NCBI RefSeq assembly: GCF_029633825.1
Contig: NZ_CP090641.1
Span: 2,728,001-2,792,000, forward strand
Direction: 5' to 3'
Origin: Burkholderia contaminans
GTDB taxonomy: Bacteria; Pseudomonadota; Gammaproteobacteria; Burkholderiales; Burkholderiaceae
Length of the DNA stretch: 64,000 nt
In this document: positions 11,749 to 20,799 of the stretch, in pieces
Layout: every line of letters begins with the position of its first letter
Position numbering within the stretch: the stretch's first letter is position 1
Translations under genes and position numbers: made by a program
The notes under the pieces: model-generated
The model's input: only the letters and a program-made list of their open reading frames with translations
Database searches by the model: none
Told to the model about the DNA's origin: nothing

Positions 11749-13299
11749 ATGACCATGCTGCGTTCGTGGGGTGCGCTTCTTTCGTTGCTGGCGCTCGTTG
11801 CATGCGCGAGCCTGCCGCCGCAGGCCGAGCGCGCGCAGACGCACGCATACACCGATACCGACGACACGCGGCTGGGTGTCGCGTTCCGGCAGCAGGCCGG
11901 TACGCATCCGGGGCAGGACGCGTTTCATCTGCTGACCGATCCGGTCGATGCGCTGGATGCGCGCGTGTTGCTGGCCGATCGCGCGGACCGCTCGATCGAC
12001 CTTCAGTACTACATCTGGCATGACGACCTGACCGGGCACGAACTGGCCGACGCGATCATCCGCGCGGCCGATCGCGGCGTGCGCGTCCGTGCGCTGCTCG
12101 ACGACCTCGGCACGAACGCGGGCGATCGCAAACTGCTCGAGATCAGCTCCCATCCGAACATCGAGATCCGGCTCTTCAACCCGGTTGCCACGCGCCGGTT
12201 CAAGAAAATCGGCACCGTGTTCGAGTTCTCGCGCGTCAACCGGCGCATGCACAACAAGGCGATGATCGCGGACAACCAGGCGGCGATCGTCGGTGGCCGC
12301 AATATCGGCGACGAGTATTTCGGCGCATCGTCGATGCTGGAGTTTGGCGATCTCGACGTCGTCGTTCACGGCCCGGTCGTGAAGGACATCTCGACCGAAT
12401 TCGATACGTTCTGGAATTCCCCGTACGCGTATCCGATCAGCGCGCTGGTCGGGCATGACGCGGCGCCGGGCGGGCTGGACCGCGAGCGCGAACGGTTGCG
12501 CGACTACCTGAGGGCCATGGAAGACAATCCGTACGTGCTCGAGGCCAGGCAGCGGCTCGACCGGATCGTTCATGGGCAGGGCACGGAACTGTCGTGGGGG
12601 CACGCGACGGTGCTGTACGACGATCCATCGAAGATCGCACACGCGCCGAAGGACAGCGACGGACACCTGATGCCGCAGTTGCGGGCGCTCGCCTTGCAGC
12701 CCGAACATGACCTGCTGATCGTGTCGCCGTATTTCGTGCCGGGCAGGGAGGTCGTCGAGCGGCTGCGTGCGCTCACGGCGCGCGGTGTGCGCGTCACGGT
12801 GCTGACCAACTCGCTCGCGTCGACCGACGTCGCGGCCGTGCATGCCGGCTACCGGCACTACCGAAGCGATCTCGTGGCGGCCGGCGTGCGGCTATACGAG
12901 CGGCGGCCGTCGGGTGACAAGAGTATCTCGAAGCAGGTCATCATCGGGTCGTCGCGTGCGTCGCTGCATGCGAAGACCTACGTGTTCGATCACAAGAACA
13001 TTTTCATCGGTTCGATGAACCTCGATCCGCGCTCGCTGAACCTCAACACGGAGATCGGCGTTTACTGCGAGAGTCCGGCGATTGCGTCGCAGGTGGCCAA
13101 CGATCTGGAGGCGCGGCTCGATCGCATCGCGTGGCGGGTCGAATTGAAGCCCGATCCGGCGGGCAACGGGCGGCTCAAGTGGATTCAGACCGATTCGGAC
13201 GGCACGGTCACCGAGCTCGATCACGAACCGGAAGTGTCCGCCCCGCGCCGCATGGAAGTCTGGTTTCTCGGGCTGTTTCCGATCGAGTCGCAACTGTGA
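11749..13299 (+). CDS. Phospholipase D / cardiolipin synthase-like lipoprotein
   Basis: A 516-residue protein with a lipoprotein signal (lipobox LVAC, Cys19) and two phospholipase D domains. The first HKD motif is His168-x-Lys170-x4-Asp175, followed by GGRNIGDEYF; the second is His407-x-Lys409-x4-Asp414, followed by GSMNLDPRS. Two complete HKD motifs form one phosphatidyl-transfer active site. Family members include cardiolipin synthases of the ClsC/YmdC type, which act at the membrane, so this is probably a periplasm-facing phospholipid transferase or hydrolase. It stands alone after the tRNA and ends convergent with the MocR regulator. Confidence 0.87.
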   Translation: MTMLRSWGALLSLLALVACASLPPQAERAQTHAYTDTDDTRLGVAFRQQAGTHPGQDAFHLLTDPVDALDARVLLADRADRSIDLQYYIWHDDLTGHELADAIIRAADRGVRVRALLDDLGTNAGDRKLLEISSHPNIEIRLFNPVATRRFKKIGTVFEFSRVNRRMHNKAMIADNQAAIVGGRNIGDEYFGASSMLEFGDLDVVVHGPVVKDISTEFDTFWNSPYAYPISALVGHDAAPGGLDRERERLRDYLRAMEDNPYVLEARQRLDRIVHGQGTELSWGHATVLYDDPSKIAHAPKDSDGHLMPQLRALALQPEHDLLIVSPYFVPGREVVERLRALTARGVRVTVLTNSLASTDVAAVHAGYRHYRSDLVAAGVRLYERRPSGDKSISKQVIIGSSRASLHAKTYVFDHKNIFIGSMNLDPRSLNLNTEIGVYCESPAIASQVANDLEARLDRIAWRVELKPDPAGNGRLKWIQTDSDGTVTELDHEPEVSAPRRMEVWFLGLFPIESQL

Positions 13300-13305
13300 G
13301 CGACG

Positions 13306-13321
13306 ATGCCGCGCGCGGCAT
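13306..13321. terminator. 16-base palindrome between convergent genes
   Basis: atgccgcgcgcggcat is a perfect palindrome in the short gap between two convergent genes. It can form a hairpin on either transcript, though it has no loop and no T-tract. Confidence 0.35.
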
Positions 13322-13324
13322 TCA

Positions 13325-14788
13325 TCAACGCGTGCGGCCGTGCTGCTCGATGACGTCCGCGAACTGCATCGTCGCGGTCTCGATCGTCGTGTCGCTGAGC
13401 CCCGAGTATCCCAGCACGAAACCGTTGTACGGCCGGCCGTCGCCGACCCGATAGCTGCTCAGCGGCTGAAGCAGCACGCCGTGCGCGGTTGCGGCGCGGG
13501 CGACGTCGGTATCGTGCAGCGGCATCGCGAGATCCGCCGAAAGATGCATGCCGCCCGGGCTTTCGCGAACGCTCAGCACGGAGCCGAGGTGGCGGGCGAG
13601 TGCGGCTTCGAGGCTGCGCCGCCGTTCGGCGTACAGCGTCCTCATCCTGCGCAGGTGTCGCGCAAAGAGGCCGGTGTCGATGAATTCGGCCATCGCCAGT
13701 TGATCGGCCGAGTGGCCCCGATGGACGAGTTCGCGCAGCGTGCGGGTGAAGCGGTCGACCAGGATCGGCGGAACCACCATGAAGCCGAGCCGGAGGGCGG
13801 GAAACATCGTCTTGCTGAAGGTGCCGAGATAGCAGACCGGTGCGTCGGCATCGATGCCCTGGATCGCGGGCAGCGGCTGGCCGCCGTGGCGGAACTCGCT
13901 GTCGTAATCGTCCTCGATGATCCACGCACCGCACGCCCGTGCGCGCTCGACGAGCGCCGCGCGCCGCCGGGGGCTCATCAGTGCGCCGAGCGGGTACTGG
14001 TGCGACGGTGTCGTATAGATCAGCCTGGGCGGGCGGGTGTGCCACTGCTCGTCGGTTGGCGCCATTCCTTCGTGGTCGACCTCGATCGGCACGAGCTCCA
14101 GGCCGGTCGACCGGAATGCGGTTCGGGCGCCGTTGTAGCAGGGGTTCTCGATCCAGCCATATTCACCGGGATTTGCCAGCATGCGTGCGCACAGTTCGAG
14201 GCTGCTTTGCGTGCCGTCGGTGATGAATACCTGGCCTGTTTCGCAGCGCACGCCGCGCGAGACCCGGATGTAGGCGGCCACGGCACGCCGCAATTCGGGC
14301 AGCCCTTCGACCGGGCCATAGGCGAGCTGCGCGGGCTTGACGGCTCTCCACGCGCGCTCGATGCAACGGCGCCATTGGGCAACGGGGAATTCGTCGAGCG
14401 ATGGGAGGCCGGGAATGAACGGCAACATGCGTTCGGGTTCGGGATCGACGTTCTCCAGCCCGTGCACGCGCTCGGACAATCGAGCCGGGGCCGGGCCGCG
14501 TTCGATTCCTGCACTGGAACGGCCGCACCCGTCCCATTGCGTGATCGTCCCGTTGCGCGTGGCCGCCACGAAGCCTTCCTCGGCAAGGCGCTCGTACGCA
14601 TAGACCGCCGAATTGCGCGCGATACCGAGCTCGGCCGCAAGTACGCGCGTCGACACGAGCCGCGTGCCGGGCGGGATGTGCCCGTCCAGCAGCATGTTGC
14701 GCAGGCTCCGGTAGAGGGCTTCCTGCTGGCTGTGGCGCGTCGAGCCGTCTTGTCTGGAAAGCGTTGAGACGAGCAGCGCGAGATCCAT
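13325..14788 (-). CDS. MocR-family transcriptional regulator (GntR DNA-binding plus aminotransferase-like domain)
   Basis: A 487-residue fusion. Residues about 20-90 are a GntR winged helix (SLRNMLLDGHIPPGTRLVST, then LAAELGIARNSAVYAYERL). Residues about 130-480 are a fold-type I aminotransferase domain with the IIEDDYDSEFR motif and the PLP-lysine region YLGTFSKTMFP. MocR proteins use PLP or PLP adducts as a signal; PdxR controls vitamin B6 synthesis and GabR controls GABA use. It is divergent from a pyridoxamine-phosphate-oxidase-like gene, which suggests a B6- or flavin-linked target. An inverted repeat sits between them. The exact effector cannot be read from sequence. Confidence 0.88.
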   Translation of the reverse strand: MDLALLVSTLSRQDGSTRHSQQEALYRSLRNMLLDGHIPPGTRLVSTRVLAAELGIARNSAVYAYERLAEEGFVAATRNGTITQWDGCGRSSAGIERGPAPARLSERVHGLENVDPEPERMLPFIPGLPSLDEFPVAQWRRCIERAWRAVKPAQLAYGPVEGLPELRRAVAAYIRVSRGVRCETGQVFITDGTQSSLELCARMLANPGEYGWIENPCYNGARTAFRSTGLELVPIEVDHEGMAPTDEQWHTRPPRLIYTTPSHQYPLGALMSPRRRAALVERARACGAWIIEDDYDSEFRHGGQPLPAIQGIDADAPVCYLGTFSKTMFPALRLGFMVVPPILVDRFTRTLRELVHRGHSADQLAMAEFIDTGLFARHLRRMRTLYAERRRSLEAALARHLGSVLSVRESPGGMHLSADLAMPLHDTDVARAATAHGVLLQPLSSYRVGDGRPYNGFVLGYSGLSDTTIETATMQFADVIEQHGRTR

Positions 14789-15101
14789 GGGCTGGTTCCA
14801 GAATTTTTCGTTGAGCTGGTTCTTTTGAAGATTCGACGCGCGTCGTATCGTTCACGTTCATGTGGTGCCGGCCGGTGCGCGGGCATGTCCAGCGATCGTC
14901 ACGGATAGCGGCACGCGCGTATTTTGATCGATTTGGCAAGCGACTGTCGATGGGATGATCGACAGGTCATTCGCGCATGGAAGCTGTCGCGTTCGATTCG
15001 ATTAGTTTCGTAGTGCAAATATATTTGGAGTGAATGCCCGTGCTTTGCCGAAACGTGGGCTGCTCGATGCGCGCAAGGGCGCGCAAACAGGAAAACGAAA
15101 C
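14789..15101. other. Divergent regulatory region, MocR / FMN-binding gene
   Basis: This 313-base gap separates two divergent genes and contains no plausible gene. It holds the inverted repeat at 14944-14965 and a T/A-rich stretch near 15005-15025 (tgcaaatatattt) that could contain the promoter of the rightward gene. Confidence 0.5.
14944..14965. promoter_or_regulatory. Inverted repeat, candidate MocR operator
   Basis: ctgtcgat and atcgacag are perfect 8-base inverted arms separated by six bases. It lies 156 bases before the MocR start and 137 bases before the divergent gene, a position suited to control of both. Assignment to this regulator is inference. Confidence 0.45.
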
Positions 15102-15752
15102 ATGAAAGACCAGGCCGTCATCTCCCCCACGTCCCGCACCACCATCCGCCGCCTGCCGGAACTGGCGAGCCACGATCGCGAGATGCTTCATCGCATCGTG
15201 GACGAGGCCTACGTGTGCCACATCGCATTCGGTACGGGTGAGGACACGCACTGTATCCCGACCGCGCACTGGAGACGGGGCGATGACCTCTATATCCACG
15301 GGTCGAACGGCAGCCGGATGATCAAGGCATTGGCGGCGGGTGCACAGGCTTCGGTCGCGATGACGTTGCTGGACGGTCTCGTGTTGGCCAGGTCGGCCTT
15401 CAACCATTCGATGAATTACCGATCCGCGGTGATCTACGGGCGATTCGAGACGGTGGAGGGCAGTGCGGACAAGCTGGCGGCCCTGGATGCATTGATGGAC
15501 AAGATCGCGCCCGGTCGCAAGCATGCCGCGCGGCCCGGCAACGAGAAGGAAATCAATGCGACCAGCGTGCTGCGAATTGCGCTTGCGGAAGCAGCGGTAA
15601 AAGTCAGCGATTCAATGCCGTCCGACAAGGAAGAAGATCTCGCGCTTGCTGTCTGGACGGGGATCCTGCCGCTGAAGATGACGCGCGGTGCGCCGGTCCC
15701 TGCCGAGGGCAACGTGCCGGTACCGGATTATGTCCGGAACTGGGAGGAGTAA
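15102..15752 (+). CDS. Pyridoxamine 5'-phosphate oxidase-like FMN-binding protein
   Basis: A 216-residue member of the split-barrel flavin-binding family (pyridoxamine 5'-phosphate oxidase-related). The N-terminus reads TIRRLPELASHDREMLHRIVDEAY, followed by HIAFG and PTAHWRRGDDLYIHGSNGSRM, the pattern seen in the branch often annotated with nitroimidazole-resistance proteins. Members bind FMN, F420 or heme, and the substrate here is unknown. ATG 15102 is chosen because it follows a purine-rich aggaaaacg and begins the conserved sequence; the frame is open upstream to 15030. It is divergent from a MocR regulator, its probable controller. Confidence 0.83.
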   Translation: MKDQAVISPTSRTTIRRLPELASHDREMLHRIVDEAYVCHIAFGTGEDTHCIPTAHWRRGDDLYIHGSNGSRMIKALAAGAQASVAMTLLDGLVLARSAFNHSMNYRSAVIYGRFETVEGSADKLAALDALMDKIAPGRKHAARPGNEKEINATSVLRIALAEAAVKVSDSMPSDKEEDLALAVWTGILPLKMTRGAPVPAEGNVPVPDYVRNWEE

Positions 15753-15847
15753 GTTGCGCGGCAAGGCCGTGCTGCGTTCGCACGGCAACGAGACGCGTTT
15801 TTGCCGGCCGGCAGTGCGAATGCCGCGCTGCCGTCACGGCGTGCATT

Positions 15848-17539
15848 TCACTCGGTGCGATGCTCATGCGTCTCGTGCGGCGGATGCGACTCCGCAGGGT
15901 GCGGATGCGGTGCGGGCGCGTGCTCGGGGGCCGGTTGCCGAGGTTGCGGTGCCGCGTGTTCTCGCGGTTGCGCTTCGTTGTGCGGTGGCGCCTCTTTATG
16001 CACTTGCTGCGGAGTCTCGTTGCGTTGCTGCATGGCTTCGCGCTGCCGTTGCTGCTCCGCATCGTGTTGCTGCAACGCCTCGCGCTGCTGTTGCTCCGCT
16101 GCGTTGTGTCGCTGCATTTCCTCGCGTTGCTGCTGCTGTACGGCGTTGCGCTGTTGCATCGTGTCGCGTTGCTGCTGAGCCTCGTTGCGCTGTTGCTGCT
16201 GCTGGGCGGCTGCACGATTTTCCTGCGCGGTGTGCTCCTGCTGCATTGCCTGCTGCCGCTCCTCGCGCATCGCACCGGGCGCATGTTGTCCCGGTGCTTC
16301 GGCATGCAGTTCATTCGCCCGGTTCTGCGCGAACGCGTCCGGCGACGGCCGCGCGCCGGGGCGCGCGTCGTTCGCGCCGAAGTGCGGCATCGTCATCGGC
16401 CCGGCGCCCGGGTGTTGCTCCATGGCCTGCCCGCGCATCGGCTCTGCGCCCGGCTGCATCGTGTTGCGTTCGATCGTCGTATTCGTCGTGTTGTTGGTGA
16501 CGTTGCCGCCGTAGTTGTTCGTGATTCGCGTGTTGCGGATGTTGGTGATGTTGTTGATCACGGTGGTCGACTTCGACACGTACGTGGTGTGGTTGTACAC
16601 CACCGCGGGGCGCTGCCAGCCGCCATGCCAGCCGGGGCCTTCCGGACGAGGTGCGCCCCAGTTCATGCCCCATGCATGCCAGCCCCAGTCGTGGTGCCCG
16701 AAGATCGCGGCGCCGACGGCGATGCCGACGCCGAACGTGATCACGCCGGCGGTAACGATTTCGCCCGTGCTGTATGAAGGCGGCCGGTACACGTAGCCGG
16801 GGTAGGCCGAAACCGGCTCGCCGTAGACGACCGTCGGGTTGTACGACGGGACATAGACGACCTCCGGCTGTGCCGATTCGATCTCGATGGCCTGCGCGGG
16901 GGGCGGCACGATCGCCGGCCCGGCGTAGACGACGGGCGCATCGGTAGCCGGGGTATAACCGGTCGGTGCGGCCTGCGCGACTTGCGTGACCCGCATCTGG
17001 CCGCTCGAGCGGAGATGGCCGGACGTCTGCGCGCGTTGGCGCATCACCTGGATCGCGTTCATCACGTCGGTCGGATCGTTGTAGTACGCCTGGCCGAGCG
17101 ACGTGGTCCAGGCCGGGTTCGACGCCATCTGCGACAGCACCGCGGGGAACGCGGTCAATGCCTTGACGGACGGATCCCACGGCTGCGTATCGGCGGCGGT
17201 TGCGAGTGCCGGTCCCTTCAACGATGGATTCTGCGTGACCCAGTTATTGGCGGCCGTGACCTGGTCCGGGTACGTTGCCCCCGCCAGCACGAGTGCGACG
17301 AGCTTGTCGGGGAACAGTGCGATCGGCGCGACCATCTGGTAGAGCTGGTCGGCAGTCGGCGGCGTGTAGGCAATGGGTGCCGACGCGGGCTGCGCCGCCG
17401 CGGCCGCGCTCGCGTCGCTGGCCGGAGCGGGGGCGCTGCTGTCGCCGTTCCTGTTGCAGGCCGAGAGGCCGAGCAGCGACACGATGAGGGACGACGCGAT
17501 CAGCGTTCTGACGGGGCGGTGTGCACGTGTGTTGTTCAT
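15848..17539 (-). CDS. DUF3300 lipoprotein with Gln/Glu/His-rich C-terminal tail
   Basis: A 563-residue predicted lipoprotein: signal segment to about residue 28 with lipobox LSAC (Cys28), then an Ala/Pro linker. DUF3300 covers about residues 55-260, recognisable from YQMVAPIALFPDKLVALVLA and WDPSVKALTAFPAVL. A hydrophobic Gly-rich stretch with a GHHDWGWHAWG segment follows. The last third is low complexity: Gln, Glu, Met, Arg and His in roughly heptad-spaced runs, likely coiled coil or disordered. The function of DUF3300 is unknown. Start ATG 17539 begins the signal peptide; the longer frame to 17884 crosses a terminator. It is convergent with the FMN-binding gene. Confidence 0.82.
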   Translation of the reverse strand: MNNTRAHRPVRTLIASSLIVSLLGLSACNRNGDSSAPAPASDASAAAAAQPASAPIAYTPPTADQLYQMVAPIALFPDKLVALVLAGATYPDQVTAANNWVTQNPSLKGPALATAADTQPWDPSVKALTAFPAVLSQMASNPAWTTSLGQAYYNDPTDVMNAIQVMRQRAQTSGHLRSSGQMRVTQVAQAAPTGYTPATDAPVVYAGPAIVPPPAQAIEIESAQPEVVYVPSYNPTVVYGEPVSAYPGYVYRPPSYSTGEIVTAGVITFGVGIAVGAAIFGHHDWGWHAWGMNWGAPRPEGPGWHGGWQRPAVVYNHTTYVSKSTTVINNITNIRNTRITNNYGGNVTNNTTNTTIERNTMQPGAEPMRGQAMEQHPGAGPMTMPHFGANDARPGARPSPDAFAQNRANELHAEAPGQHAPGAMREERQQAMQQEHTAQENRAAAQQQQQRNEAQQQRDTMQQRNAVQQQQREEMQRHNAAEQQQREALQQHDAEQQRQREAMQQRNETPQQVHKEAPPHNEAQPREHAAPQPRQPAPEHAPAPHPHPAESHPPHETHEHRTE

Positions 17540-17990
17540 GTTGTTCGTTCGGTGTTGTGTCGGCGTTGGCAGGCACGCGGGCCGCGCGACCGGCTTGAGC
17601 CCGGTATCGCGACCGTTGTCGCATGCTCCGGGGGCATCGACCGGGGCAGGCGGTGAGGCCGTGTTCGCATGGTGGTCGTTCCGCGACGAATCGATATACC
17701 CAGTTAAACGCACGACACGCACGGAAGTTGTCTGCGTGTTGTGTAACAGTGTGTGTGCCTTGCAGTTCGTAAGCGGGCGGTGCTGCCGGGGTAATGAACA
17801 TGAAAGTTGCTTGCGCAACGATTGCAAGGTCGGTGAGGGCGTCGTCGCACCGGGAACTGCTCCGCGACAGTAAGCGGAACGCAAAAAACCCGCGAAGGCC
17901 TTGCGGCCCTCGCGGGTTGCTCAAGCGATCACATCCGGTTCCCTGCATGCGCTGCGGTGCGCATGCGGAACCGGAGCAGTCATCGATCCA
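17540..17990. other. Gap between DUF3300 gene and S53 peptidase gene
   Basis: These 451 bases contain the upstream region of the DUF3300 gene and the terminator of the S53 gene. No credible gene; a 99-codon plus-strand frame at 17794-18093 runs through the terminator and into the peptidase gene. Confidence 0.5.
17883..17923 (-). terminator. Terminator of the first S53 peptidase gene
   Basis: aacccgcgaaggcc and ggccctcgcgggtt form a 14-bp stem with one mismatch around a ttgc loop. The A-run on the plus strand to its left is a U-tract for the minus-strand transcript. Confidence 0.75.
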
Positions 17991-19823
17991 TCAGCGTGCG
18001 AAATCCGACGTGCCCTGGATGAACGTGTTGAGCTTCGAGATGTTCACGCTGCCGAAGCCCGTCGTCGCGTCCCAGCCGGCCTTCGCCTTGTAGCCGTAGG
18101 TGCCGCTGCCGTTGTTGCCGGACGTGACGTCGTGCAACAGTGCCGCGTTGCTCGGGAAGTACTTGTAGAAGCTCGACGCGGGAAACCCGAGCGCATTGTT
18201 GTTGGCGGACTGCAAGCGCGCCCAGATGCCCGTGAAGATCGGCGCGGCGAGGCTCGTGCCGCCTTCGTTGTTGAGGTAGCCCGAGCCCCACAGCGTGTCG
18301 GACGTCTGGCCGTTGACGACGAGAATCGCGCCGGTGCGCAGGTCAGCGTCGAAGCCGACGTCAGGCAGCGCGCGCTTGGTCGATCCCGTGAGGCTCGACG
18401 ATTGCCAAGCAGGCGCGGCTTCGTACTTGCTGTACCCGCCGCCCGTCGACCACACGGTGCCCGGCTGCCAGCTCGGATCGTTCCAGACGATCTCGCTGTT
18501 GTAGGCGTTGGTCGACGTATTGGTGAACAGCGTCGTGCCGCCCACCGCGATCACGTACGGCGACGTTGCCGGCTCGCTCACCGTGTAGGTCGAGCGCGAC
18601 GGCGTGCCGCTCGCACATTCGTACGCGCCGTGGTCGCCGGCGGATACCGAGAAGGTCTGCCCCTGCGCGACTGCCTGCTTGAAGATGGTGTCGTCGGTGG
18701 CCTGCGAGCCGGTGCTGTTCGCGGACGATTCGCACACGCCGAGCGACACGTTGATCACCTTTGCGACGTTGTCGGTTACGGCCTTGTTGTACGCGGCGGT
18801 GATCGCCGTGAGCGTCATCGACGGCGCGACGTAGAACACGACCTGCTTCACGCTGCCGCCGGCCGCGCCGACGATCGACTGGCTGTCGAGGTTCCATTCA
18901 ACGGTGCCGTCGGTGTCGGTGTACGAACTGCCGGACGGGCCCGTCTTCACGATGCTGCTGCTGATCGTGCCGAGGCTGTTGTTTGCGGCGAACGTATTGA
19001 GGTCGCTGACCGTCTGCGACAGGTCGCCTTCGGAGATGATGCCGACGGTGGTCTGCGAGGCGGTCGGCGTACCGTCGCCGCCGTAGATCGACGAGAATTC
19101 GGTCGGGTTGTGCGGCACCGCCGACGCGCCGGCCGGAATCGCCAGGTTGCTGGTGTTGCCTTGCGGCTGGCTGCCGGCGCCCGTATGCATCAGTTCGACG
19201 TTCTGCAGGCCCAGCACCGAACCCACGACGCCGCCGATCGCATTCGGCACCTGCGCGGCGTCGGTATTCGCGTAGACGCTGCGGCCGTTGCGCGTGAAGC
19301 GCTTGAGCGTCGTGCGGAACGCGGACTTGATGGTGGCCGCGGTGCCCGACGCGGAAACCAGCAGACGGTTCGGCGCGACCACGATGTTCACGAAGCCTTC
19401 CTTGCGCAGATGCGCGACGACCGAGGCGACCTGCTGGTCGGTCGGCGCATATTGCGCCGCGAACTGCGCCGGCGTGAGGAACTGCCGGTAGTGCGGCGAA
19501 CCAGGCGTATGCAGGTCGTGCAGATACTGGTCGAGTTGCGCCTCGTTGCGCAGGTTCAGCCCGAGCACGATGTCCACCGATTCGCCCGGCGCCATCTCGA
19601 CGGCTGCTGCTGCAGCGGCGGCCGTGCTCGCGGCGGGCGCCCCGGCCGTACCGGCTTCGCTTTGCTGCACGAGCGGCAGGAAACCCTTGGTGTGCGTTTC
19701 CGTCCAGCCGGCCGCAGGCGCGGCGTGGGCGGTCGCCATGCCGAACGATGCGGCGGCTGCGGCGGCGAATGCGAGTTTGACGAAGCGATTGTGCTTTTGA
19801 TTCTTGTCTGCAACCTGATTCAT
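17991..19823 (-). CDS. Secreted S53 (sedolisin/kumamolisin) serine-carboxyl peptidase
   Basis: A 610-residue pre-pro-peptidase. Residues 1 to about 35 form a signal peptide (Ala-rich core, cut near THA-AP). Residues about 40-215 are the pro-kumamolisin activation domain. The catalytic domain has Glu309 and Asp313 (EWNLD), the oxyanion Asp397 (SAGDHG) and nucleophile Ser524 (GGTSLAAP), with the C-terminal calcium site near Asp565 and Asp585. Family members are acid-active endopeptidases that self-cleave their pro-region. All catalytic residues are present. A paralogue lies at 54714-56447. Start at 19823 gives a clean signal peptide with ggaggggtaatt just upstream. Confidence 0.93.
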   Translation of the reverse strand: MNQVADKNQKHNRFVKLAFAAAAAASFGMATAHAAPAAGWTETHTKGFLPLVQQSEAGTAGAPAASTAAAAAAAVEMAPGESVDIVLGLNLRNEAQLDQYLHDLHTPGSPHYRQFLTPAQFAAQYAPTDQQVASVVAHLRKEGFVNIVVAPNRLLVSASGTAATIKSAFRTTLKRFTRNGRSVYANTDAAQVPNAIGGVVGSVLGLQNVELMHTGAGSQPQGNTSNLAIPAGASAVPHNPTEFSSIYGGDGTPTASQTTVGIISEGDLSQTVSDLNTFAANNSLGTISSSIVKTGPSGSSYTDTDGTVEWNLDSQSIVGAAGGSVKQVVFYVAPSMTLTAITAAYNKAVTDNVAKVINVSLGVCESSANSTGSQATDDTIFKQAVAQGQTFSVSAGDHGAYECASGTPSRSTYTVSEPATSPYVIAVGGTTLFTNTSTNAYNSEIVWNDPSWQPGTVWSTGGGYSKYEAAPAWQSSSLTGSTKRALPDVGFDADLRTGAILVVNGQTSDTLWGSGYLNNEGGTSLAAPIFTGIWARLQSANNNALGFPASSFYKYFPSNAALLHDVTSGNNGSGTYGYKAKAGWDATTGFGSVNISKLNTFIQGTSDFAR

Positions 19824-20799
19824 TTGAATTACCCCTCCGGTTGAACATCGAACAGCACGAACAACAACGGTCGACAGCGGTGCGGGTCATGCACCGCCGA
19901 ATTCTGTCGCACGCATGCGGATGGCACGGACGCGACAGGGCCTTTCGCCCGATCCGGAAAGGTGTTTTTTCTCCGGGGGCGAAATACGGAAAACGCGGTA
20001 ACAGGAAGGCTGCGCCTCGACGCGACGCAACTGCGCCGGACGTGACGCGGGCGGGATTGCTAGAGCAACAGTTTCGTTGTCCTGCTCATTTTATTCGGTC
20101 CTTCGGCCCGCTGCCGGATGGCAGTCGTCCAATGAGATGCATCGGGATGTTGCATGCGCCGGCGCGCGAACGATACAGCCGGCGGCGAGCACTGCGGTGC
20201 GGCGGAAGCGAAAAACGTGGAGCGGAAGCGGGTGCGTCGTGAGCAATTCGTCAGATTGCATCGGACGGTATCAAGAACGAAAGCGAGGTGTCAAACTTTT
20301 TTTGATTATATGAAACTAAATTAAAGCGAATATGTGAAATGTTTTTGAAAAGATTGGCGGTGTTTTGTAATATTCGAGGCCGCCAAAGAAAGTAATTCGG
20401 AATTCGTTTTGCCGATCGTTTCTGGTTTGATGCGTAATGGGTGCAATTGGCCGATCGGGTTCGAGGCGGGACTCGAATTCCAGGGGCGTGCCGGAGAATG
20501 ACCAATCAGCGGGCGGCGGCACGCGAAGCATGAAGTCGCGAAGTGTCCGACGTTGCGCATGTCGGCCGAGTCAACGAGGATCGAACCTGACGTGAGTCGC
20601 GCCTTTCTTTGCCCGGTATGGAATCGGTCAGCCCGATCCGGGCCGGATCGTGTTCTACCGGCTGCTCGACGAGTTTTTCTGATACCTCGGGGCTCGCGGG
20701 TGATGCACGAAACAGATTTTCTGTCCCGCGCATCATCCTTTTTCGTAGTACTCCTGCTTTTCAGGCGAAAATTTTCACGTTCTCTACGTATCTCCTTCG
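19824..20799. other. Long non-coding stretch with AT-rich island
   Basis: Nearly 1 kb without a credible gene. The right-hand half carries an A+T-rich island at about 20281-20410, far below the G+C of its surroundings. A minus-strand TTGACA (20289-20294) with TGATAC (20268-20273) at 15-base spacing could be a distant promoter for the S53 gene, leaving a leader of about 440 bases. Short frames here look like chance. Confidence 0.45.

Noticed and set aside
16000..16250. Repeats in the DUF3300 gene as a CRISPR or mobile-element repeat
   Set aside because: They are short, degenerate and in frame, encoding Gln-rich protein; there are no spacers or terminal inverted repeats.
17794..18093. 99-codon plus-strand frame before the first S53 gene
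   Set aside because: It runs through the S53 terminator and into the antisense of the peptidase gene.
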